NCBI GenBank assembly: GCA_005223375.1
Contig: RXOD01004531.1
Span: 1 to 20,953 of the forward strand
Source of the DNA: Amoebophrya sp. AT5.2
Taxonomy: Eukaryota > Sar > Dinophyceae > Syndiniales > Amoebophryaceae
Direction of reading: 5' to 3'
DNA length: 20,953 nt
In this document: in pieces, positions 7,755 to 18,213 of the stretch
Numbering within the stretch: the first letter of the stretch is position 1
Layout: each line of letters opens with the position of its first letter
Translations under genes and position numbers: made by a program
The notes under the pieces: generated by a model
What the model was told of the DNA's origin: nothing
What the model saw: only the letters and a program-made list of their open reading frames with translations
Databases searched by the model: none

Positions 7755-10700
7755 ATGCCGTCCGTTTCAGACGGTCCTCCCGGACCTCCGCCAGCGGGCA
7801 ACAATCCGCCCCTGCCGGGGACGACGTCCTCGCCGACGCGCAGTCCCGCGCGCAGACGTCCCGAAATCTCGGAGTATGACCGGGTCCGCGTGCACTGCCG
7901 CGTCCGACCGCTTCTTGGACAGACCGGCCCTCGGACGCACCTGCAGTACAGCAGCAAGAGTCTTGGGGTCGCATCCGCGTCGCCAACCAGTCTGGCGGGG
8001 GGCACCACTTCTTGTTCTAGCGGCAGTTCCAGTTGTGGGACTCCCAATCCCAATGCCAATCCGTCCCGCATCACATGCAAAACCAAGACCTATTTTTTCG
8101 ACAGCGTGCTGTCTCCGTCGGTGAGCAATGCGCAGCTGTGGCAGCAGGTAGCCCAGCCCGTGTGCGATTCCGTGCTGGCCGGCTACAACGGCACCATCCT
8201 GGCCTACGGTCAAACCGGCACGGGGAAAACCCACACGCTGTTTGGCACCACCGCGAACCCCACTTCAACTACATCTTCAACAACTCTAAAAAATAACACA
8301 GCAGCTTCCTCCTGCACCTCCGCATCAGGTAGCGGGGTGATTCCGCAGTGCGTGTCGAAGCTATTCGAGCACGCGCACAAGGACGAGTCGATCACCTACC
8401 TTTCCGTGGTAGAGCTGTACATGGAGCTGGTGCAGGACCTGCTTGCGCCGAGCGGGGGCACGAGTTTCTCCTTCGGCAGCTACAGCGACACCTTCGGGAG
8501 TAATTATTCGCGGGGCGGTGGGGGTGGGGGTGGGGGTGGGAAGATCGGTGGCGGCGTCGGGGCAGACCAAGGAGCCGCGGGAGGAGCGTACCCCGAGGTG
8601 CGGATCCGCGAGGACCCACGTTAGGCGCGAGGGCAAAGTATGAAATGCATCGATCCGATGGGCGAAGACATTTCTCGCGAAAACAGGCGGTTCTAGTGGG
8701 TCTTGGCGATGTTCCTGTCAGATAGGTAGTCCTGGTCCTCTGGCCAGAGTCCGAGTGTCCTGACGGCTTCTTCTGGCCATTGCCACATCTACATCAAGTC
8801 AGATTTAAACTACGTCCGCGTAGAGGTCGTCGAAAGGGAAAGTTTGGTTTGGTCATCGGTGTGTTGGGCCCGCGGACAAATTATTTTCATCCGACAGAGA
8901 GATGTGCTCATCGCAGAAGTGGACCATGGATGCTTAATATTTTTTGCCCCTCTTCTAACCTCGGGACGGGATTATCCTCGAGAACTGCGAGCAGATCCGG
9001 GTGCACTCCGCGGACACCTGCCTGCGGTTCATCCGCGATGCCGAGCACCGCCGCGCCGAGGCCGCGACGCTTGCCAACAAGAACTCGTCGCGGTCCCACG
9101 CGGTGGTGATTCTGAAGCGGGAGATCCAGAGCAACGGCTCGTGCGTGCTGTCGCGGTTCCACATCGTCGATCTCGCCGGGAGCGAACGCGTGAAGAAAAC
9201 CAACGCGTGGGGGCTGCGGTTGGGCGAGGCGCGGCGGATCAACCTGTCGCTCTCGGCGCTGGGAAACTGCATCGCGGCGCTCACGGACGTCAGCTGCACG
9301 CACATTCCCTTCCGGGACTCGAAGCTCACAAGGTTGTTGCAGGACAGCCTGGGCGGAACGGCGAAGACTTAAGCCCTATCAAAAAACTCAATCGACTACA
9401 TCGCTAGTGCAGGCCTATTGTATTGATGGGGGATTGGAGAGTCTTCAAGATCTTCCCCGGAAAGGGATGGGGTTGCGGGGATTTTTGGTCAACTACCTCG
9501 CCAACGGGGCTATGCCTAGGGGGTTTGCGACGGAGCCAGCATTGAGATTTGACGTAAGCTTCCGAGGGGTATCGACGGACTACAAACATATAAGGGAGAG
9601 GGCCTCTCCTGACGATGTACCCGGCCTTAGTAGACCCCAAACCTCGAGTTTTTCGATATGGCTCCTCCAAAAGACGGCTTTGATCGTGACGATTTCGCCG
9701 CTGGACCGCGACGTGGAGGAAACAGTGTCCACGCTGGAATTCGGCAGCCGGGCGATGCGCGTGCAGAACCGGCCGAAGATCCACCAGATCACGGACTATC
9801 GCTCGCTCGCCATGCGCCTACAGATGGAGCTGGACCGCAAGGAGGACGAACTCAGCAAGCTGCTGGTGAAGGTCGCGAGGCGGGAGGGATCGAAGGGAAC
9901 CAGCTCGGCTGGGGCGCGAGTCACGACTCCTGTGTCGGGAGGTGGCGCCGGAGGAAGCGGGTCCGGAGCAAGCGGGTCGCCGCTAAACCCGACTGTGGAA
10001 GTAAGCGCAGCAGGCGAGAACAACCAGCTAGCAGTCGTCCCAGCAGCAGCTGGCCAATCGAATGGCGCCTGCTGCGCCGCCGCGCTGCAGAAGGTCGAGG
10101 CGGAGTTCGCAAGATACCTGGAGGAATTCGAGCAGCAGGCAGCGGAAACGGACTCGGAGCTGCTGAAACTGCGCACGCAGGTGCGCGACCTATCGGATCG
10201 GGAGCAGCACGTGCGACGGGGGTTCGACGACGCGGAGCGGAAAAACGCCGAACTCGAAGCGCAGGTCAACGAACGCGAAGACGTGCTGCTCAAAATCTCG
10301 GCGCTAGCCGGAAATGACGCTGATGTATAGTATGTCTGTAAGTTTTATGTTTCTAGACAGGCAAAAGACAGTGCCCAGTGGACATTATTGCCACATCCAG
10401 AGTCACCTATGTTGATGTTCGTGGCTACGGCCATTGAGTATGGGTGAATCGCTTTTGATAGCCGCGTATCGATCGGTCTGCATCAACAACTCTCATCGCC
10501 CCGTCGATCGGTCAATCGAAGAAAAAATCCATCGCCCGACAGGAAAGCGTGAATTCCGCGGCATCGGCGAGCTTCCGCTTTTCCGACCTAGTTGACTCGC
10601 GTGGAGACGATTTCAGGGCCCTGGTGGAGAAGATTCAGCGGCTGTCGGAGTTCCGAAAAACCGCCGACGGCGAGATCGAGACGCTCGCGCGGCGGGAGAA

Positions 10701-13700
10701 ACTCGCACAGAAGAAGCTGCAGGATTTGCAGCGCCGCGGGATCTCGGTGCTTGGCACAGCACAGCAGCGGGAGAATCTAGTCGACTGCGGTGTGAACACA
10801 AGTTTCGAGCTGACGGGTCTGGACGGCGTGGACGATCTGACCCCGATGAGGTTCAATCTGGCGGCGTCCAAATTTGGCGCGTCGGGCCCGAACAACCGCT
10901 ACGGCACACAATCGATTCAGAACCGCGGCTCGATATCCGAGAGCAGCATCGGACTGGGGAATCAGGCGAACGCGGGCGATGGCGATCTGGTGAAACTAAA
11001 GCAGGAGAACGCCGATCTGCGGCTGTCGCTGTCCGAAAGTGCGGGCAAATTCAAGTCGCAGGAGCGGGATTTGAAGCACGAGGTGGCGGCGCTGCAAGCG
11101 GAGCTCGCGGACTGGAAACAGCAAAGCGAGGCAAGCACTTCCAGACTGAAAGCTCGCGTCGAGGAGGGGCAACAGGAGATCCTCAAACTACAGGAGGAGT
11201 GCGAAAGGCACGAGTCGGAAAAGGTCAACGCCTTGGCCCTCTCCAGAAAGCTCGACAGTGACCTGAACGCGGCGGAGACGATGCGGCTGGAGCTGCAGAA
11301 GCAGCTCGAGGCCGACCGTGTCCGATACGAAGAAATGGGCAAGGCGCTCTCCGACAAGTGCCACTCCGAGGCGGAGGAGCGCTGCCTGGTCGCGGAGCGG
11401 AAGGTGGCCGAAAAACAGAGCGCGATGCAGGTGTACGAGCGGAACATCCAAAAGCAACTGCAGGACCTGGAGCAGAGCTACGAGGTCCGCCATCAGGAGT
11501 ACGAGCGGAGGGCGGCGCGGGAACGCTCGCAGCTCTTGGAGGAGAAAAACAAGATGGAGGCGGAGTGCAGCAAGAGAATGGAGGAGTTGCGAAAAGCGTT
11601 CCAGACCGAGCGCGAAGGCCAGGAGCAGGAACAGGTGGAGAACTGGCTGCGCGAAGAGAAGCGGCTGCGGGAGGAGCTGCAGTTGGGCTACGATGCGAAG
11701 CTGGAACGGGTGGAGGCGGAGGTACTTATACTGATGTGGGCTACTAGTGGCTAGATCTTTAATGCAGTTATCGATATCGTTTAGATGTTTTGGACCTCGA
11801 CGTTCGTCCGATGCCTCGTTTGGATCGAAAATTATGATTTGCATTTGCAGCACCGCAGCGAGCTGGAGAGCGTGCTCCAGCAGCGGCTCGGGGAGCAGGG
11901 GAAGCACTGGCAGAGCGAGCTCGCGCTTGCCGCGGAGCGATCCGCGGACGAGCTCGCGAAAGCCAAGAAGCGGTTTTACGAGACCGAGCTCCCCGACCGG
12001 CTGAAGTCCGAGCGGACGCTCCTCCGGCAGCAGTTCGACGCCGAGAAGAAGAAGCTGGAGGCGGAGACCTCGGAAAAGGCACGGCTCCAGAACGAAGAGT
12101 GCCTGCAGCTGGAGCTGCAGCGGTGCGGGCGAGAGTGGGAGGAAAAAGTGCGGCTCGTGAGGAAGGAGATGGAGGTGGAGGGCGAAAACAAGCTGCGGCT
12201 GCGGGAGGCGGAATTCGCGGAGAAGCTCGACAAAGAGTCGCTCGAGAAGGTGTCCGTGACCAAAAACGAGTGCGAGACGCGGCTCCGCAAAGCGGGCGAG
12301 GCGCACGTGCTGGAGCTAGAGCGATTGCGCGGCGTCCTGTACGAGGAGAAGGAGGCGGCGATAGCTTCCTTGAAAGAGGAGTACGCGGGGCGCGAGGCTA
12401 AGCTGCGGGCGTCCGTGCTCATGCCGCTGCAGGAGGAGCAAAGTCGGCTGCAGGAGCAGTTGCAGGAAGCGCAGGCGGCGTTGCGGCGGGAGAAGGAGCG
12501 GCTGGCGGAGCTCGAAGCGGGCCTGCGCGCGGAAAAACAGGAGGCTCTCGCGGAGGCGGGCAACGTGCGGCGGGAGAAGGAGTTGCTGGAGGAGCTCGCG
12601 GAGACCCTGAAAAGCCGCGAGAGGGTCTTGACGGAGGAGAAGGAAAAGGCGGTGCTGGAGCTGCAAGGAGCGACTGCGTCGCTAGCGAACGCGCGAGAGG
12701 AGCTCGCGGACGCGGAAAACGCGCTCCAAGAAGCGAGGACGGACGCAGACACGGCGCGGCAGGAGCAGCGGTCGTCGCAGGAGGAGCTGCGGAAGTCGCA
12801 CGAAATGGAAGTGAGCAGCACAGTGCAGGAGTTGCAACAACGGATCGCGGAGCTGGAAACCGAGCTTGCGGACCAAGCGCTCGTGCAGGAGGAGCTCGAA
12901 AACGACCTCCAGAGCTGCTCGCAGAAGCAGAAACTCGTGCTCGACGCGTTGAACAGTGGCCGTGGAGGGAACAGCAGGAGTAGTGCGAGCTCTCAAAGCC
13001 CCGGAGATCGTTCTGCTTCTACGGATTCGCTGGAGGACGAGGACAGTGCCGAGCGGCGGAGCTTCGAGGAGACGCGCGAGAAGACCCTGGACGACGCGGC
13101 CGCCGAGTTACGGCGGCTGCGCGGCGTCGAGGAGCAGGTGCTGCCCACGGTCGAGGACCAACTGAGGGAGGCCGAGCAGCGGCTTGCCGACTCGGAGGGG
13201 GTCGTCGCCGAACTGCAGGAGCTGCAGCTGGTGCAGCTGGACCGCATCCAGGCGTTGTCGGCTTCCGTCGACAACAAAGACCGCGAAGCGCTCGGGTACC
13301 TGGAGGTGAGCACGCTGAAGGAGTCCGAGATTGAGGACAAGGTGCGGGAGCTAGAAGCCCTGCGGGAGAGCCACGAAGCGGAAGTGCGGGGGCTGGCGGA
13401 AAAGGCCGCGCGGGACTGCGAAAAAGCGGTGGAAGCGGCCCGGCGGGAAGCGAGGGAGGAGGAGCGGAATTGCGCGGCTGCGCGGGTGCGAGAAAAACTG
13501 CGCGCGGGACTTCTCGGGGAAATCTTTGTGCAGGACGAGAGTGTGGCGGGCGGGGAAGCGGCTTTATTTCCGGACGGAGAAGCTCTCGACGACGTAGTTC
13601 TGGAAGAAGAGCGCGCCTCGACCCTCGACACCGTGCTCGATGCGTTCTTTTCCAAGCTGAAGCAGCACCGAGAGCGTGCAGAGTCGACGCGGGAAAGCTC

Positions 13701-16700
13701 GAGCGCACTCGAATTCGAGCACCAGCTCGCGGACGCCCGCGCGGCGGTGAGAGCGGAGAAAGACGCGGAACGGAACACCGTGGTCACAAATCTACGCTTA
13801 GAGCTGGCCAAGAAGGAGAAGGACGCGCTGCAGAAGGCAGTTGACGAGCGCGACGACTACTGGCAGGGGGAGCTGAAGACGCTCCGCAGCGACATGGAGG
13901 AACTGGGCAAGCTGGACAAGGAAGCGGCCGGCGCGGAGCTGGCGACGCTGCGCGAAAAGCACCTGGTCGAGTTGGAGGAGGCGCGCGCGGAAGTAGGAAG
14001 AGTTCAGGAAGTTCTTGCGACCGCGGAAGAGAAAAACGCGGCTGCGGCGCGCGAGCGAGAAGCTTATTTTGAGGAGAAATTATCCGCTGTGAGACGGGAG
14101 TACGAGGAGAAAGCAAACGGAAGCGAGGCGGCGGCGAAAGTGAATTTCGAAGCCGCGCTCGAGGCGGAAAGAGCGGCGCTGGAAGAAAACTTCGCGGACA
14201 GGCTGGCGGGCAAATTGCTCGAGCAGGAGCGAACCCTTCGCGGAGGAGCCTTCGCCGAGGAAACGGCCGCCGCGCTCGCCGCCAAGACAGCGGAGCTGGA
14301 GCAGGCGCAGAAGGAGCAGATGGAGAAACTGCGGGGGGAATTCGGCGACGAAAGGCGGCAGCTGGAAGCCGATTGGCAGCGGCGGGTGGAGGAGGAGACG
14401 AGCTGCGTGCGGCTGGCGCTGCGCGCCGAGCTTCAGAACGAGACGGAGGAGATTTTGCGCCGCGAGATCGACCACGAGCGCGAGGTGCTCCGTTTGGAGC
14501 AGTCCGACCAGGTCGCCGACGTGCGCCGCCAGCTCGAGGACGTGAAGCAGAAGCTCGAGTGCGACATCCTGCAGCTGCGGGAAACCCACGCGACGGAGCT
14601 GGCCGCGGCAGCCGAGAGCGCGGAAGCCCTCCAGGGCGAGCGGGCCAAAGCGCTGGACGAGCTCGCGAAGTCCCTCGGGGAGAACGAGGAGCTCGTGTCC
14701 AAACTCGTCGCGCAGGAGGAGCGGGCGACACAGCTGCGGCGAGACCTAGAAGCCGCGGAGCAGACCGCGGGCAGAGAGCAGCAAAATACCGCCATCGCCG
14801 AGAAGGAGCAGAAGAGGCTGGAGGCGGAAGTGCTACCGCAGCTGCAGGCGGAGCTGGACACGCTGCGGGAGAAGTACAGCCTGGAGCTGCGGCAGAAGAA
14901 GCAGGAGCGCGTGGACTCGCAGGCCCGCATCGACGAGGCGCAGGACAAGATCGACGTGGTCGAGAACTTGCTCAGCGCGGAGAAGGAGCGGGGGAGAGGT
15001 TTGGAGGAAAAGATCGAAAAAATGCGCAGCGACGGGGTGGCGCTGAGGGAGCAGTCCGAGAAAGACGAGGTCGCGCTGCTCCAGATCAAGACCGAGCTCC
15101 TCCAGGTGCAGTCCGAGAAGCAGGCCGAGCTGGAAAAAGAGGCCGCGCGGGACCGCGCGGAAAACCAGAAGGTGCAGCAACAGCTGGAACAAGAGCTGCG
15201 CGCGAAGGAGGCCGCGCTGGCCACCGCGCGAGGAGAGTTGGAATTCCGGCAGGAGGAAGCGGACCGGCTCGTGCAGAAGCTGGAAAACGAAAACGCGGAG
15301 CTGCTGCGAAAGTCCAGCCGGGCGTTTTCGGAGCAGCGGGAGGCGCTGCTGGAGCGGGAACAGAAGTACGACGAACTGATCGGGGAAAAGGCCGCGCTGA
15401 TCGACGAACTGCAGGGCCGCGTGAACGAAAAGGACGCGGAGGTGCAGCAAACCACCGCCGAACTCCTCGATCTGGCGTCCCGGGAGGAGGAGAGCCGGAC
15501 CCAGGTGGGCGAGAAGCTGGTGGTGTTGGAGGACCGCGTGTCGGAGCTGGAGGCGGAGCTGGAGAAGCGGGAAACGGCGCTGCAGCGGCAGAGGCAGCTG
15601 CACGAGAGGTCCTCCGCGGAGCTGCTGCAGGAGAAAACGCTGTTGGTGAACGAGAGGGAGAACCGGGTCGCGATCCTGGAGGCGGAACTAGCGGCGCAGA
15701 AAAGGGTAGACGAGAGCCAGCTCGAACGGCTCCAGACCGGGCTGGAGGACGCGTTGGAGCGGATCGTCGCTCTTCAGCAGCGGGAGGCCGCGCTGGAGGC
15801 GGACCAGATGCGGAAGCTGGAGGCGCTCGACAAAACAGCCACCGAGGTCCAGTCCCTGAAGCGCGAAACTGACCTGCTGGAGCGGGAGAATGCGAGCCTG
15901 CGGTCGGAGGTGCTGGTGCTGAAGAACTACAACCAGGATCTGGCGAGCGAGCGGCTGAACGCCGAGAAGCGGTGCACGGAGAGGTCCCTGGACACGCTGA
16001 ACCGGAGCGAGGCGGAGGTTTTGTTGCTGCGGGAGCAGCGGGACACGTTGCAGGCGAAACTGGAAAGGGCGGAGCTGGCGCGGGAGTCGGCGGAGCGGTC
16101 GAGGCAACTGCTGGAGACGGGGAAGGACGCCGAGCTGGCGGCGCTGCGCACGGAATTAAACTGTGTGCGGACGTCGCTGCAGGAAGCGCGGGACGGGCAA
16201 AGCAAGAAGGAGCAGCTGCTGTGGGAGTACCGGAAAAGGCTGAAAAAATCCGCGAGCGCCCTGGACGAGATCACCGAGCGAAACAGGTCGGAGGTGGAGA
16301 AGATGCAGGGGGAAAATTCGAAGGAAAACAGCGACTGGCGGCGAAAGCTGGCGGAGGTCGGCGACCTGTTGGAGCGGGAAAGGGAAAAATTCGACAGCGA
16401 AAGAGCGGCCTTGGAGGAGCGGGTGAAGGGCGTGGAGGAGGAGAAGGCGGCGGAGGTGGGTGCGGCAGAACAGCGGCTCGCGGCGAAGCAGCAGCAGGCG
16501 GACGAGTTGCAGGCGAGTCTGCGGCAGGTGCAGTCGGAGCGCAGCGCGCTGGACAAGGAGCTCGCGCGGGCCAAGGCGAGGATCCGCACTGACAGTATCC
16601 TGAAGGACAGGCTCGAGAGCGTGTCGCCGGAGAGGCTGCATCCCAAGGAACGATACTCGAATTTAGGAGCGCCACCTGCTGCTCATCATGATGGAGTCGG

Positions 16701-17547
16701 GGACGACGACTCCGCGCCGTTTTCGTTCCTGGCCGCGTCGCCAACGCCGGCACGAAACCGCGCGTCCACCAGTTCTTCAAGCAGAGAGCATCGCAGTCGC
16801 TCGATCACAGAGCATCGGTCTACAACAAGTTCGCGACGGAAGCAGCCGCGAGGAACATCTGCCGTTGCCGCCTATGAGATATGCAACGCCAGCACGTTGT
16901 CGAACGTCGAAAACATCTCGGCCGTCGAAAGCATCCGCGAAGACGAGGTTGACGATGACAGCAAATTTAACTCGTCCTCGTCCACGGCCCACCACTCGAG
17001 GATTCTGCAAGAAGTCGACTACAACCTGCGGAATCACATGCAGGGAAATTATTCTTCTGCATCGTCCAGGGCTGCGCCTCCGGTGGGCCGCTCCGCGTCG
17101 ACTTCCCGCAGGTATCGCGTCGCCCGCAGCATCTCGCCACGAATAATACCCGACAGAGGCTCGTCGGGTTCGACGGTTTCTGCGAGCAAACACCGCGCGA
17201 AGGAGATCGGGGAAGAGGAATTCGACAAGGAAAATGTGGGTAGTAGCTCGCACAACATTCTGGTTGACGACCCCCCCCTGCAGCTCGCGGATCTGGTCGC
17301 GAAGGCGGTGCGCAGCCGCAGCAGAAACGGAAATAAGCGCACGGGCACCACATCGTTGGAGGAGGAATTGAGTAAGATGGGGAACCTCGACGCGGCGGAA
17401 GTGGAAAAGGCCCTACAGGGGACCTTGACCGCAATCGACAAAAACTGGGAGAACTCCTTCGCGCAGGGGGAAGAGTCATGCCCCCCGAAATCCGCGTACG
17501 AACTTGAAAAAGCGGTCAAGCGCCTGAAAATGGCGCTGCGGAAATGA
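7755..17547 (+). CDS. Giant N-terminal-motor kinesin with very long coiled coil, about 2931 residues
   Basis: Exons are 7755-8620, 8964-9368, 9676-10324, 10543-11721 and 11851-17547, a total of 8796 bases in frame. The motor spans about residues 43-455 and has the opening VRVHCRVRP, the P-loop GQTGTGKT (152-159), switch I NKNSSRSH (327-334), switch II DLAGSER (358-364) and the end FGSRAMRVQN (446-455). It should hydrolyse ATP to move along microtubules. A long Gly/Ser insert (about 232-278) sits before EVRIREDP. The DYRSL-type sequence after the motor recalls ungrouped ARK-like kinesins; the size and layout recall CENP-E. From about 470 to 2610 it is nearly continuous Glu/Lys/Arg/Leu heptad coiled coil, mostly in one 5.7-kb exon. 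A Ser/Arg-rich tail follows, with a KEN tripeptide at 2826. The first two introns are non-canonical; the third (10325-10542) and fourth (11722-11850) are GT-AG. The start is the ATG at 7755, which leaves a 42-residue Pro-rich lead-in before the motor. Confidence 0.95.
8512..8540 (+). repeat. G-run tract encoding polyglycine, G-quadruplex candidate
   Basis: Inside the kinesin motor exon there are G runs at 8512-8515, 8520-8524, 8526-8530, 8532-8536 and 8538-8540, the last four separated by single T bases. It encodes a run of nine glycines in a surface insert of the motor. Runs of three or more G with one-base loops fit the usual G-quadruplex pattern on the coding strand and its RNA. Confidence 0.85.
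8621..8963 (+). mobile_element. Introner-like non-canonical intron 1 of the kinesin gene
   Basis: This 343-base segment interrupts the motor between EDP and the conserved DGIILENCEQ. Removing it restores EDPRDGIILENCEQ in frame. The ends are inverted repeats: TTAGGCGCGAGGGCAAA at 8621 matches the reverse complement of the stretch ending 8958 (TTAGAAGAGGGGCAAA), and similarity continues inward for roughly 35-40 bases. It is flanked by CCACG (8616-8620) and CCTCG (8959-8963), a 5-base direct repeat with one difference that leaves the protein unchanged. The exact cut is ambiguous within the repeat; one choice gives a GT start but none gives an AG end. An in-frame stop arises at the TTAG end if it is retained. 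Confidence 0.85.
9369..9675 (+). mobile_element. Introner-like non-canonical intron 2 of the kinesin gene
   Basis: This 307-base segment lies between GGTAKT and ALIVTISP of the motor; its removal restores GGTAKTALIVTISP. It is flanked by exact AAGAC direct repeats at 9364-9368 and 9671-9675. The ends are inverted repeats: AGCCCTATCAAAAAACTCAA at 9372-9391 matches the reverse complement of the right end (AGCCATATCGAAAAACTCGA) at 17 of 20 positions, with weaker similarity further in. No position within the direct repeat gives GT at the start; one shift gives an AC start and AG end. Retention would stop translation at the TAA at 9370. Confidence 0.9.
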
Positions 17548-18213
17548 CGCCGCGATGGAGTCTATGTGAGTATTTTTATTTTCGCTAAGGCTAAAATCTA
17601 AAAAAGGTAAAGATAAAGAACTTTCGCTGAACTGTGACATTGGAAGGACGGTGAACTGCGCAAATCCGTTTCTGGCTCCACGAGGCAAAGGACCTCGGTT
17701 GTGATCGCAAACTCGTTAAAGTAGTTGTACTCCCTCGCACCTCGCTCTCGCTGCGCGACGAGGATGTTCGAGCGCCTGGTTCATCAATACATCGGTATCT
17801 TCTCGCTGAACCCCGACTCACTGATCGGTTGCGCAATGGATGCTGACTCGGTAGAACGGTGACAAGTACTCGTCGTGCGAAAATTCAGTAACATTCGTAG
17901 CAGTCCGTGAATCTGAAAACGCATAGTAAACGGGAAAAAACTTCTGTCAGACTCTGTTTCGTTTCATCTGGCTTCTTCGATTCTTCGTCGGTAAGTCGTG
18001 CTGCGCATGTTTTCGTCCTTCTTGCCGTGTATCCGTCGTCAATCTTCGCGAGCCATTCGAGCTGCACGACCCAAAGCTGTACGTATACCCAAACTTCTTA
18101 CTTACAGGAAACTCCGTTTTGTGTGTTGTGGTTGTCCTCCTCGATTTTTTGCTCGCTGAAGGTAGCCCCTTCTATTCGTTCTGGTAAATAGTTGTGGATT
18201 GGGCGCGATCGCG
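17548..18213. other. Spacer between kinesin and EF-hand genes
   Basis: No gene is seen on either strand. The open frames are under 95 codons and lack motifs. This stretch is A+T-richer than the adjoining exons and probably holds the kinesin 3' untranslated region and the leader of the EF-hand gene. Confidence 0.5.

Noticed and set aside
10310..10546. Possible third introner-like intron in the kinesin with GGAAA flanks
   Set aside because: Joining at GGAAA breaks the reading frame, whereas GT at 10325 and AG at 10542 give a clean in-frame canonical intron.
11188..12306. 372-codon minus-strand frame and other long minus-strand frames between 11000 and 17500
   Set aside because: They are complements of the Glu/Leu-rich coiled coil and read as Leu- or Ser-rich low complexity; the plus strand is firmly coding.
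14373..15872. 499-codon plus-strand frame rich in Gly, Ala and Arg
   Set aside because: It is a shifted reading of the kinesin coiled-coil exon, caused by G+C-rich codons.
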